Assembly (NCBI GenBank): GCA_003116855.1
Contig: BEWT01000013.1
Location: 1-64,000 of the forward strand
Direction: 5' to 3'
Origin: Desulfurococcaceae archaeon AG1
Lineage (GTDB): Archaea > Thermoproteota > Thermoprotei_A > Sulfolobales > AG1
Length of the DNA: 64,000 nt
The position numbers were made by a program, and so were the translations under genes. The notes below the pieces were generated by a model. The model was not told the origin of the DNA and ran no database searches. It worked only from the letters and a program-made list of their open reading frames with translations. Positions 44,653-53,529 of the stretch are shown here, piece after piece; position 1 is the first letter of the stretch; each line of letters starts with the position of its first letter.

Positions 44653-45618
44653 TTGGAGAAGGTAGGCTCAACAAGCCCCGGCTGGTATGATGGGTTTAGG
44701 GGTAGGGATGTTATTTCCGCTAGGGATTTCAGCAGGGAGGATTATGAGGCTCTCTTCCGCTATGCGGATCTATATGAGGAGGATCCAGGGTTCTATAGAG
44801 GCCTCCTGAAGGATTGTATAGCAGCCCTAGTGTTTGTTGAACCATCTACCAGGACTTTCCATAGCTTTGAGACCGCTGCAAGGATCCTTGGATGCGGTGT
44901 TACAGCTATAAGGGATCCCTCTATGTCCTCTATAGCTAAGGGTGAGAGCCTCCACGATACTATAAAGATGATCGAGTCCTATGGTGCGAGCATAATAATA
45001 CTCAGACACCCGGCTAGGGGTGCTGCTCTCTATGCTGCGGAGATCTCGAGAGTCCCTGTGATCAATGCTGGTGATGGTAGTAGGGAGCATCCAACACAAG
45101 CCATGCTAGATCTATATACTATTGCTAGGAAGAGGGGAGGTATAGATGGTTTGAGAATAGCCTTCCTAGGAGATCTCAGGTTCTCTAGAACGGTATCCTC
45201 GCTAAGCTATGCCCTCTCATCCTTCAAGGATATAGAGATCTTCTACATAGCTCCCCCAATACTTCAGATAAGGCGGGAGGTTAAGATCTATTTAGATGAT
45301 AGAGGAGTTGAGTATAAAGAGATAATCGATATGGATAAGGCGAGAGAGATCCTCAGATCTGTTGATGTCCTCTACGTAACAAGGCTTCAGAAAGAAAGAT
45401 TCCCCGACCCCAGCGAGTATGAGAAACTCAAGGGAGCCTATACAGTAGGGCCAGAGATCCTGAGTATTATGAGGAGCGACGCAGGGATAATGCACCCACT
45501 CCCAAGGGTCGATGAGCTCTCGCCGGAGCTAGATTCTAAACCAAATGCATGGTACTTTGACCAGGCTAGGTGGGGCTTGAATGTTAGGGTTGCTCTCCTC
45601 AGCCTAATACTGAGGTGA
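44653..45618 (+). CDS. pyrB: Aspartate carbamoyltransferase catalytic subunit
   Basis: 321 residues, TTG start with GGTGG upstream. Carbamoyl phosphate-binding FVEPSTRTFHSFETAA (S65-T66-R67-T68), K in SIAKGESLHDTI, HPTQAMLDLYT and HPLPRVDEL (aspartate-binding loop). It condenses carbamoyl phosphate and aspartate. The stop overlaps pyrI by four bases. First gene of the plus-strand half of the pyr cluster. Confidence 0.96.
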   Translation: MEKVGSTSPGWYDGFRGRDVISARDFSREDYEALFRYADLYEEDPGFYRGLLKDCIAALVFVEPSTRTFHSFETAARILGCGVTAIRDPSMSSIAKGESLHDTIKMIESYGASIIILRHPARGAALYAAEISRVPVINAGDGSREHPTQAMLDLYTIARKRGGIDGLRIAFLGDLRFSRTVSSLSYALSSFKDIEIFYIAPPILQIRREVKIYLDDRGVEYKEIIDMDKAREILRSVDVLYVTRLQKERFPDPSEYEKLKGAYTVGPEILSIMRSDAGIMHPLPRVDELSPELDSKPNAWYFDQARWGLNVRVALLSLILR

Positions 45619-46103
45619 TCCTTATGGAGGAGCATCTACTCGTTAGAAAAATAGATATGGGGACAGTTATAGACCACATACCCCCATGGAGGGCTAGCGA
45701 TGTCCTCAAACTCCTCGATCTAGAGGGGCTAAGGAGATCTGATATCTCTCTAGTGATCCTCCATAACGTTCCAAGCAAGAAATATGGAAGGAAAGATATA
45801 ATCAAGCTCTATAGGCATTTCATATCAAACGAGGAGGCAGACCTAGTATGTCTAGTATTCCCAACATCGACTATCAACTATATCAAGGATTGGAGGGTTG
45901 AGAAATACAAACCAAAGATCCCTGAGAGGATTATTGGGAGAATAAAATGCCCCGAAGTAACCTGCATAACCAATAACCCGAGAGAGAATATTAGAACAAG
46001 ATTCAGGGTTTTATCGAAATATAGGATTGTTCAGTGTGAGTACTGCGATACAATAGTAGAGTTGGAGAGAATAGCCGATCTAGTTGGTAAGAAGTCTGAG
46101 TGA
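45615..46103 (+). CDS. pyrI: Aspartate carbamoyltransferase regulatory subunit
   Basis: 162 residues, or 159 from ATG 45624. GTG overlaps the pyrB stop (GTGA). The N-terminal nucleotide-binding domain starts VRKIDMGTVIDHIPPW. The C-terminal zinc domain has CPEVTC and CEYC, the four-cysteine arrangement (CX4C...CX2C) that contacts PyrB. It gives allosteric control by CTP/ATP. Confidence 0.95.
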   Translation: MILMEEHLLVRKIDMGTVIDHIPPWRASDVLKLLDLEGLRRSDISLVILHNVPSKKYGRKDIIKLYRHFISNEEADLVCLVFPTSTINYIKDWRVEKYKPKIPERIIGRIKCPEVTCITNNPRENIRTRFRVLSKYRIVQCEYCDTIVELERIADLVGKKSE

Positions 46104-47098
46104 TCGTTATGAAAGAGGCTAAGAAGAATAGTTATTGGAGAATAGATACCCATGTTCACTGCAGAGACTGGGGAGAGAGTTATAAAGCAACCATAGGTAG
46201 TGTTGTAAGGCTTGCACTATCCAAAGGCATAGGGGCCGTCTTCGATATGCCTAACACAGATCCTCCTATACTGGGTTTAAGGGATGCTGAAAAGAGGCTA
46301 AGAAGAGCCGAGGATCAGGGTGTGCTCAAGAACTACTACCTCTATATAGCTGCAACACCAAACGAGAAACAACTGGAGGATGCTGTGAGAGCTTATGAGG
46401 AGCTACCAAGGGTGGTGGGGTTGAAGCTCTACACAGCCCCTATGAAGGGTCTCGAAGCGCTATCCTTAGAGGAGCAGGAGGTGGTGTATAGAACACTATC
46501 ATCCCTAGGCTATAGAGGTGTTCTAGCAATACATTGCGAGAAGCATAGCCTCTTTAGAGAGACCCTCTGGGATCCCCTGAAACCCTACACGTGGAACCTC
46601 GCAAGACCTCCGGAGGCTGAGGTTAAGTGCATCGAGGACCAGATCTCGCTTGCAAAGAAGCACGGTTTCAAGGGGACTCTCTATATAGTCCACATATCAA
46701 CAAAAGAGGGTGTCGAGATTGTGAGAAGGGCTAGGAATGAGGGTATAAGGATTGTGTGTGGTGTTACACCCCACCATATAATCTATGATACGGATCACAT
46801 GAGAACACCTGAAAGTGTTGTGCTCAAGACAAACCCACCCATAAGAGATCCGACAACAGCAAGGGCTCTGCTGGGACTAGCCATCGAGGGTGCTGTGGAT
46901 TTCCTTGAAACGGATCATGCTCCCCATTCTCCTCAAGAGAAGACAGGTCCCCCGTATCTCTCTGGCAATAGGAGTCTTGAGATCTATGAGATAGCGGTCA
47001 ACATGCTCATAAGATCAGGGGCTAGTGAGAAGACTATATATATGCTTACTAGGGGTAATGCTGAGAGTATTTTTAAGAAGCTAGACGGGATCGACTAG
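46100..47098 (+). CDS. pyrC: Dihydroorotase
   Basis: 332 residues, GTG (46100) overlapping the pyrI stop, or ATG 46109. Metal ligands: HVHCRDW (entry), lysine in VVGLKLYTAP (carboxylated in family), HCEKHS, HISTKEG, and DHAPHS near the C-terminus. It cyclises carbamoyl aspartate to dihydroorotate. Its TAG stop (47096-47098) shares the palindrome CTAG with the stop of the convergent pyrK/D gene. Confidence 0.94.
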   Translation: MIVMKEAKKNSYWRIDTHVHCRDWGESYKATIGSVVRLALSKGIGAVFDMPNTDPPILGLRDAEKRLRRAEDQGVLKNYYLYIAATPNEKQLEDAVRAYEELPRVVGLKLYTAPMKGLEALSLEEQEVVYRTLSSLGYRGVLAIHCEKHSLFRETLWDPLKPYTWNLARPPEAEVKCIEDQISLAKKHGFKGTLYIVHISTKEGVEIVRRARNEGIRIVCGVTPHHIIYDTDHMRTPESVVLKTNPPIRDPTTARALLGLAIEGAVDFLETDHAPHSPQEKTGPPYLSGNRSLEIYEIAVNMLIRSGASEKTIYMLTRGNAESIFKKLDGID

Positions 47099-48801
47099 GT
47101 ATTCTTAATAAGCTCTTGGAAGCTCTTAACAGCGCTTGAGCGAATATATTTTCTTAGATCCTCTAGGATCTCTTTAAACACCGAGAACCCCTTATAGGCT
47201 ATCGCACTGCATATCTGGAAACCCCTCGCCCCTAGCATTGCTAGCTCGATCACATCCCTAGCACTATCTATACCCCCACTGGCTATTATGGGTACACTGA
47301 ACTCTCCCCTGAGGTCCTTGATAACCCTCCTAACTATAGGCTTTAGAGACGGTCCAGAAACCCCTCCATAGCCGTTTGGACTACCCATAACAGGCCTCTT
47401 GAAAACAGGATCATATGCATAGCTCCTCACAGTATTTATAGCTGTTATCCCATCAGCTCCTCCCTCAATGGCTTTTCTAGCAACCTCCATATAGTCAGAG
47501 TTGATAGATATCTTGACAAAGACGGGTAGCTTTACTATTGATTTAATAGATCTCACTATGTCTCGAACAAGCTCAGGTATATCCTCAACCATCTCGAACT
47601 CCGTGTGCGGGCATGATACATTGAGCTCAAAGGCATCGACGCCCGAGCCGTATAGCTTCTTAGCAACCTCAACATACTCATCACTATTCCTCCCAAAAAT
47701 GCTCGCTATCACCGGGACACCTGCTCTCTTAGCATCTCTTATCTCCAATACATATTGATCAGCTCCAGGGTTGGGTAAGCCGAGTGCGTTCATATATACA
47801 CCAACAGGATCCTCGATCATGACCGGGCCCCTGAAGCCCTTTCTAGGCTCGATGCCTATCGATTTTGTGACAACAGCACCTGCACCCTCTAGAGCGAATC
47901 TATAGAGTATGGAGCCTGAAACCCCACACCCGGCTGCATTCATTAGGGGGTTTGGTAGTTCGAGCCCTGCTATGTTTATCGAGAGCTCCGGATCTTTCTC
48001 TACAACCCTTTGAGGCAGTTTTGGACCCTCATCTATAGATCCAGATATGGGGATTCTAAGGCCACTTCTATCCCGGGTCCATAATCCATACTCTGTTCTA
48101 ACTATCTTGCCAGCACTTAGAAAGATTCCTTCGATACATGTTCTCCACAGACCAAGATCACAGGCGCCGCATAGCCCTAAAGAGCATTTTATAGGTCTCT
48201 CAACGCATAGATAGCCTTCCACGCCTTTTCCTATAAGCATTTCAGCAAGGATCCTACCGAGATCTTCCCTAACACATATAACAGCCATATCTATATCTCC
48301 TAATATCGATCTAAACAGCTCTACAGCCTCACCACGGCTTTTAGCTACATATGTCTCAACCCCGATCTCGCGAAGCCTAGCAGAGTACGGCGGTTTACCT
48401 TCTTCGTCGATAAGGATAGCACTATGCACCCTTTCCTTGTTCTTCTCGGCAAAGAATCTTAGGTAGGATATGCCGTGAGACGATCCCATAAGGAGTACTC
48501 TGGAACCCCATGAGGGGATAGGGTTGCCGAAAGGTCCTCTAACACCTACAAGGCCTCCCACGGGGATCTTGTGGAGCGTAGCGCTAACCTCACCTCTTGG
48601 AGGGCCTATTAATACCTCCACGAGATCTTTATCTGCGTAGGATATTGCTAGCGGGATCTCGTCAACGCCGGGTAGCCAGAGCATTATATAGTTCCCAGGC
48701 TGTGATTTGGAAGCTATATCTCTTGTCTCTATCTCTAACACTCTATAGGATCCCTCGCTCCTAGAGTTAAGGATCCTTGCTGGCTGGGGTCTCCCCCTCA
48801 A
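47095..48801 (-). CDS. pyrD: Fused dihydroorotate dehydrogenase electron-transfer (PyrK) and catalytic (PyrD) protein
   Basis: 568 residues. N-terminal PyrK-like part (1-250): FAD domain YIMLWLPGVDEIPLAISYAD, NAD-domain GSSHGISYLRFFAE, and a [2Fe-2S] motif C206-x4-C211-x2-C214-x7-C222. C-terminal PyrD (270-568): NIAGLELPNPLMNAAG, catalytic C397 in FELNVSCPHTEF (class 1B uses Cys), IASGGIDSARDVIE for FMN phosphate. Class 1B enzymes are normally two polypeptides that pass electrons from FMN through the FeS centre and FAD to NAD+. Here one polypeptide has both, PyrK first. TTG start overlaps pyrE (TTGA). The shorter C214-C222 gap (seven instead of about 11 or more residues) is unusual. Confidence 0.92.
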   Translation of the reverse strand: MRGRPQPARILNSRSEGSYRVLEIETRDIASKSQPGNYIMLWLPGVDEIPLAISYADKDLVEVLIGPPRGEVSATLHKIPVGGLVGVRGPFGNPIPSWGSRVLLMGSSHGISYLRFFAEKNKERVHSAILIDEEGKPPYSARLREIGVETYVAKSRGEAVELFRSILGDIDMAVICVREDLGRILAEMLIGKGVEGYLCVERPIKCSLGLCGACDLGLWRTCIEGIFLSAGKIVRTEYGLWTRDRSGLRIPISGSIDEGPKLPQRVVEKDPELSINIAGLELPNPLMNAAGCGVSGSILYRFALEGAGAVVTKSIGIEPRKGFRGPVMIEDPVGVYMNALGLPNPGADQYVLEIRDAKRAGVPVIASIFGRNSDEYVEVAKKLYGSGVDAFELNVSCPHTEFEMVEDIPELVRDIVRSIKSIVKLPVFVKISINSDYMEVARKAIEGGADGITAINTVRSYAYDPVFKRPVMGSPNGYGGVSGPSLKPIVRRVIKDLRGEFSVPIIASGGIDSARDVIELAMLGARGFQICSAIAYKGFSVFKEILEDLRKYIRSSAVKSFQELIKNT

Positions 48802-49535
48802 TGGGGTACGCCTCTGAGGTATCTCTCTACAGCCTCTTGAATACTCTTATCTATTAATCCCTGCTTCTCAAGACTGTTAATAATACTCCTAATCCCTACT
48901 GCTCTATAGAGACTTATACCTCTCTTGATCATCGCATCTTCCCCGCCTTCTTCCCTATCTATTAGCACAGCTACGCCGAGGATCTCTATCCTCTTACCCC
49001 TCCTTTTAGCCTCCTCCTCGAGGATCTCTATAGCCTCTATCTTGGTATCGCCTGTTGTTATAACATCATCTACAAGAAGGATCTTATCGCCGTCATCTAT
49101 AACCCCGTCTACAAGCCTCGAGATCCCGTGGGTCTTTGACCTAACCCCGCCGAGGATCCTTGATAGGCTATCAACGCACCCAGGATCTATGGAGCTATCC
49201 CCAGAGATCTTCCTCAAAAGATCCTTATAGATCATTGGCTCCTTCCTTATATAGATTCCTGGGATGTTTTTCGAAACAGCGATAGCCGAGACTATCAGAG
49301 CACCTGTCATAGGTATCCCACATAGCTTTGTAGGTCTCAGCGGTAGATCATCGATGAGTCTTGAGATCATCTCAACAGCTATTGAGAGAAGCCTTGGTTT
49401 TGAGATAAGTATCCTCAGATCTATATAGTAAGGACTAATCCTACCAGATCTAAGCCTATACTCCCCAAAGGTAAGCGCTCCAGATGCTAGAAGCTCTCTT
49501 GAGAAGATATCTATAAGGCTATCATGACTCATCAT
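48798..49535 (-). CDS. pyrE: Orotate phosphoribosyltransferase
   Basis: 245 residues, about 40 longer than usual. PRPP loop ILLVDDVITTGDTKIEAIEIL and catalytic region IYIRKEPMIYKD, but between the lysine motif and KTHGISRLVDGVI sits an insertion of about 30 residues (RKISGDSSIDPGCVDSLSRI). Adds ribose phosphate to orotate giving OMP. ATG four bases after pyrF, with GAGGTGATC Shine-Dalgarno. Middle gene of the minus-strand operon pyrF-pyrE-pyrK/D. Confidence 0.92.
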   Translation of the reverse strand: MMSHDSLIDIFSRELLASGALTFGEYRLRSGRISPYYIDLRILISKPRLLSIAVEMISRLIDDLPLRPTKLCGIPMTGALIVSAIAVSKNIPGIYIRKEPMIYKDLLRKISGDSSIDPGCVDSLSRILGGVRSKTHGISRLVDGVIDDGDKILLVDDVITTGDTKIEAIEILEEEAKRRGKRIEILGVAVLIDREEGGEDAMIKRGISLYRAVGIRSIINSLEKQGLIDKSIQEAVERYLRGVPH

Positions 49536-49539
49536 AAGA

Positions 49540-50247
49540 TCACCTCATATGGCTAGCTATCTTCTCAACAGCTGAAGCAGGATCTTCTGATAGGATCACA
49601 GCTCTCCCAACAATGATATGCACATACCTATAGCTTGGGAGAAAGTGTGAGGCTATGTTTTCAGCATCCTTCTCATTCCTAATTCCTGGTAGGAGGAACA
49701 CGGGATCCCGGATCCTCTTGCTAATCATATCAGCGTAAAGCAATGCCCTCTCGATCTTACTTCCTGGGAGCACGTAGTGCTTAACACCAAGTGCTGAGGC
49801 ATCCTCATAGATCCTCTGTGGGGAGTCGTCACAAACATACCCCCCACCAGATCTGAGGAAACCCTCATGGGTCATATCACCCCCAATTATGGGTACGATA
49901 CCCTCATCCCTAAGCGCCTCTACCCATTTTACAAGCGTATCTCTACCTGAGTGTGGAAATCCTATAGCTGCATCGACACCGGATCTCCTCAGGATCTTAG
50001 CGTACCAGGATCCTAGATCCGGTATGTCTGTCATGCCCTTCTGGTGATCATATATTATAGGCTTATCACTAACACTCCTCACAAGATCCACTGTCTTTTT
50101 CAACCCGTGGGTTAGGGCTGCTATGAAGCCCACCTTATATCCAGTAACAGCATCTAGATCCGATGTTGTTGAAACAAGTCTTCGGATCGATTCTGCATCG
50201 TCTAAATCAAGAGCTATTATAACCCCCCTACCTTTAAGAAGAGACAG
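49540..50247 (-). CDS. pyrF: Orotidine 5'-phosphate decarboxylase, probable CTG start
   Basis: 235 residues if read from CTG 50247. The first standard start, GTG 50133, lies inside the conserved N-terminus; starting there would lose VIIALDLDD (first beta strand with the substrate-binding Asp) and the YK of YKVG. In the frame, TAA precedes GGA GGC ACC CTG, and no ATG/GTG/TTG occurs up to 50133. GGAGG lies four bases upstream of the CTG. Catalytic motif YDHQKGMTDIPD (Lys and Asp) is present, as is the phosphate-binding end IVGRAVILSEDP. It decarboxylates OMP to UMP and is first in the operon. Confidence 0.9.
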   Translation of the reverse strand: MSLLKGRGVIIALDLDDAESIRRLVSTTSDLDAVTGYKVGFIAALTHGLKKTVDLVRSVSDKPIIYDHQKGMTDIPDLGSWYAKILRRSGVDAAIGFPHSGRDTLVKWVEALRDEGIVPIIGGDMTHEGFLRSGGGYVCDDSPQRIYEDASALGVKHYVLPGSKIERALLYADMISKRIRDPVFLLPGIRNEKDAENIASHFLPSYRYVHIIVGRAVILSEDPASAVEKIASHMR

Positions 50248-50251
50248 GGTG

Positions 50252-50256
50252 CCTCC
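50252..50256 (-). promoter_or_regulatory. Shine-Dalgarno of pyrF
   Basis: GGAGG on the minus strand, four bases before CTG 50247. It decides the start, because the next standard start codon is 114 bases downstream and would cut off conserved sequence. Confidence 0.7.
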
Positions 50257-50257
50257 T

Positions 50258-50548
50258 TATTATTTTACTTGAAGGCTAAAAAGTGACAGGTATCAAAGCG
50301 CAACCTATCAACATCCCGCATGCCACATACCACCCTTGAAATATCATATCTTGAAATATACCATACCCTAGATTATGATAAATATATAAATACATGAAAA
50401 TAACTGATCAAATAAACTTCAACTTGACCAATATATTTCGAGATGAAATTCCAGCCTTATAGGAGATACATCGAAATCGTAAAGATCTAAAGAAGGGCTA
50501 AAATATATCCCTCTTACTAGCATGTGCTTGGCTTGTTTGTAATAAATC
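50258..50548. other. Spacer, pyr operon promoter region
   Basis: AT-rich, no open frame. The tattatgataaatatataaatac stretch around 50370-50395 would contain TATA elements in either direction. Confidence 0.35.
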
Positions 50549-52039
50549 CTACGGTCTTACTATAACTACCTTCTTGTCTGTGAAGAAGTCTATAGTATCT
50601 ATCTGGGGGTGTAGCACACCGTAGAAGGATCTCTTTCTCCCAGCGAATGGGAAGAAGGCTACCGGGGCTGGGATCCCTATGTTGACACCTATATTGCCTG
50701 CATCAACGCTTGAGACGAATTTCCTCGCATTCTCAGTGCTCCTGGTGAATATGGAAGCCGCGTTGCCATACTCGCTCTTATTGATCATCTCTATAGCCTC
50801 GTCAAGGCTTGCGGCTTTAATCACGTTTGCCACAGGACCGAAGATCTCTTCCTTAGCTATTATCATCTCAGGAACAACATCTACAAACACAGTGGGTCCT
50901 AGGAAATAGCCTCTGGGATATTCGGGAACTCTTACGCCTCTTCCGTCTAGGATTAGCTTGGCGCCCTCTTCAACGCCTCTCTCTATGTATTTAATAACCC
51001 TTTCTCTAGCCTTGCTGGTTACTAGCGGTCCCATATCAACGCTTTCATCAAGACCATAGCCTAGTTTGAGCTTTAACGCAGATTCTATGAATAGCCTGAG
51101 GGCTTTATCATATATATCTCCAACAAGAACTAGGTTAGATCCTGCTAGGCATCTCTGCCCAGCGTTTCCGAAGAAAGAGCTTATTATGGTTGGCATGTAT
51201 CTCTCTAGATCAGCATCTGGCATAACGACTACAAAGTTCTTAGCACCTCCGCCGTTAAGACTTCTCTTACCATACTCGCCTGCAAGCCTATAGATCCTCT
51301 CTGCGGTCTGGCTGCTGCCGACGGATGCGACACCAACGATCTTCTTGTTTCTAAGCATAGCCTCAACCACACTCCCATCCCCGTGAATAACGTTTATAAC
51401 GCCTTTCGGAAGGCCTGCTTCGCGGTGTATCAGCTCCATCAAGAAGTTAAAGGGGGCTGGTGTTATCTCGCTTGGCTTAACAACTACAGTGTTGCCAGTA
51501 ACTATTGCGTATGGTATGAACCAGAATGGGATCATTGTTGGGAAGTTGAAGGGCGTCACTATGGCGAAAACCCCTAGCGGTTCTCTAACCATATATTCAT
51601 CTATACCCTCGGCTATGTTATGCATATACTCGCCCTTGGCTAGCGTGTATGCTGCTGATATTGCTGCCTCAACGTTCTCTATAGTTCTCCTCATATCTCC
51701 CCTAGCCTCGTGTATTGTTTTCCCGTGGTTCTGTGTCACTACCCTCGAGATCTCTTCGAAATGATTCTCAAGGATCTCTTTGATTCTGAAGAGGTATTGG
51801 ATCCTCTTGGTTATAGGAACTTCCCTCCACTTGTGAAAAGCCTCATACGCAGAATCTATAGCCTCAGACACCTCGTCATCAGTCGCTATAGGAACCTCTC
51901 CTATCACTTCGTCGAGAGCTGGATTGTAGATCTTAAGCCTCTTATCCGAGATCGAGGGTTTGAACTCACCATCTATATAATTGGGCAACACACCATAATT
52001 CTTCCTAACTTCTGGAAGAATATTAGGCAGGGTGTCCAC
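50549..52039 (-). CDS. mmsA: Methylmalonate-semialdehyde dehydrogenase (CoA-acylating)
   Basis: 496 residues, the MmsA length. PNYIDGEFKPSISDKRLKIY at the start, FGNAGQRCLAGSNLV with the catalytic Cys, and NGGGAKNFVVVMPDADLERY where the usual ALDH glutamate is replaced, as in CoA-dependent MMSDH. VTPFNFPTMIPFWFIPYAIV binds NAD. It converts methylmalonate semialdehyde or malonate semialdehyde to propionyl-/acetyl-CoA in valine or beta-alanine/inositol breakdown. GTG start. Fits the amino-acid uptake genes elsewhere in the window. Confidence 0.87.
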   Translation of the reverse strand: MDTLPNILPEVRKNYGVLPNYIDGEFKPSISDKRLKIYNPALDEVIGEVPIATDDEVSEAIDSAYEAFHKWREVPITKRIQYLFRIKEILENHFEEISRVVTQNHGKTIHEARGDMRRTIENVEAAISAAYTLAKGEYMHNIAEGIDEYMVREPLGVFAIVTPFNFPTMIPFWFIPYAIVTGNTVVVKPSEITPAPFNFLMELIHREAGLPKGVINVIHGDGSVVEAMLRNKKIVGVASVGSSQTAERIYRLAGEYGKRSLNGGGAKNFVVVMPDADLERYMPTIISSFFGNAGQRCLAGSNLVLVGDIYDKALRLFIESALKLKLGYGLDESVDMGPLVTSKARERVIKYIERGVEEGAKLILDGRGVRVPEYPRGYFLGPTVFVDVVPEMIIAKEEIFGPVANVIKAASLDEAIEMINKSEYGNAASIFTRSTENARKFVSSVDAGNIGVNIGIPAPVAFFPFAGRKRSFYGVLHPQIDTIDFFTDKKVVIVRP

Positions 52040-52086
52040 CTGATGCTACTGATGATAAACGATATTTATGTATTACTGGTTACAGT

Positions 52087-53529
52087 TTATACAATGTTAG
52101 TTCTAGAGCATTTCTCAACAATGCGATCAACATCTCCGTCTGCAAGGAGTACTGCGGATAACCATCGATCTATATCTCCTCTAGCAAGATGGTGCTCTAA
52201 AAACTCTCTAGGTATTTTCTTCAAGGCCTCAAGCAATTCTGAGAAGCTACAAGCCCTGAAACCGCTATAAACACCCTCCTTTGAGGTGAAATTGAAGCAA
52301 AGCCTATCGGGAGCCCTGAATCTCTCTACGAACCCGCAATAATCCTCCCTAGCCTTTCTAGCTAGATATCTTGCAAGGATCTCGAGGGCTCTTAGATAGG
52401 TTATCTGGGCCTTGTAAGGGCTTCCATATGGGTTGAAATAGCTATGCACTTCGCCAGCTGGCCCGTGTTTTGTTGCCTGGTAATAGAAATGATCGCTCAT
52501 AGAGTAGAGCCTCCACACCTTAAGAGCCTCTTCTCCAAGGGCTTTGGCATAGCTATAGAGGATCCTGAGATTCTCTAGAGCTATCCTCTGAACCTCGTTA
52601 CCAGCCCACGCCGAGAGATCTCTCTCATCAGCCCAGCTAATAGTACTCCAGGGCGGGACATCATAGATCCCTCGGATCTTGTTTGAGAGAGCAGCTTCCG
52701 ATACTGTTGAGAACCTTAACCCCCTTCTAGAGATCTCTCTTGGTAGGTGTTCAAGAAAACCATAGATCCCTGTTTCTGGCCAGTGATGCTCTCCGAAAGT
52801 CTCGTAGTCGATCGCTATGAGCACCAGATCTCCTGTAAGTGCTCCCAACCATGAGGCATATTTATCCGCCGTGAGAGGGTATTGATCCCATGTTCTCATG
52901 CTAAATCTAAAACCAATATCATCGCTAAGCCTGTGGTTCCTCACAAGAACCCTTATATCGCATAGCGGGTTACCATAAACATAATTATAACCCCTGAACC
53001 CCTGGATCCACTCAACACCCTCTGTCAACACAGCCTTAAAACCCATAGATGCTAGAACACACCCAACATCATTATTATATATAAACTCCGTGTTCTCAGC
53101 AGATACAGGCTTATAGCCGAACACCTCCTCAAGCCTTTTTACATGATCCCTAACCTGCTCGATAAACTCATCCCTATCTATGAGCCAGGCCAACGAGTGG
53201 TAATAGGTCTGTGCAACCAGTTCAACCCTTTCGGTCTCCACCATTTCTTCTAATATTTTCAGAGCTTCTGGCGACCATCTCTCCATAAGATCTATAGCTA
53301 TCCCTGACACACTCATTGTAAACTTAAAATCCCTATTCTCTCTCAGACTCTTAAGCAAGATCTCCGAGGCCTTTACATAGACTCTTCTAGCCACCCTTTC
53401 AAAGATCTCTCTGTTAACGCTCCACTCAAAGAGATCCCTAGGATCTCGGGGATCTCCGTTGGGCATGATTCTTTCGAGAGGAGCAAACCTCAGAGGCTGG
53501 TGCACTTCAAAAAAGAACACCACATCCAT
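52087..53529 (-). CDS. Glycoside hydrolase family 57 alpha-amylase-like enzyme
   Basis: 480 residues. GH57 signatures: FFFEVHQPLRF (HQP motif), a SAENTEFIYNN region and LVLIAIDYETFGEHHWPETG (DYETFGEH, acid/base motif). Typical for alpha-amylase/4-alpha-glucanotransferase members of hyperthermophilic archaea. It cuts or rearranges alpha-glucans such as glycogen or starch in the cytoplasm, as no signal peptide is seen (MDVVFFFE). Single gene; no glycogen operon nearby. Confidence 0.85.
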   Translation of the reverse strand: MDVVFFFEVHQPLRFAPLERIMPNGDPRDPRDLFEWSVNREIFERVARRVYVKASEILLKSLRENRDFKFTMSVSGIAIDLMERWSPEALKILEEMVETERVELVAQTYYHSLAWLIDRDEFIEQVRDHVKRLEEVFGYKPVSAENTEFIYNNDVGCVLASMGFKAVLTEGVEWIQGFRGYNYVYGNPLCDIRVLVRNHRLSDDIGFRFSMRTWDQYPLTADKYASWLGALTGDLVLIAIDYETFGEHHWPETGIYGFLEHLPREISRRGLRFSTVSEAALSNKIRGIYDVPPWSTISWADERDLSAWAGNEVQRIALENLRILYSYAKALGEEALKVWRLYSMSDHFYYQATKHGPAGEVHSYFNPYGSPYKAQITYLRALEILARYLARKAREDYCGFVERFRAPDRLCFNFTSKEGVYSGFRACSFSELLEALKKIPREFLEHHLARGDIDRWLSAVLLADGDVDRIVEKCSRTNIV

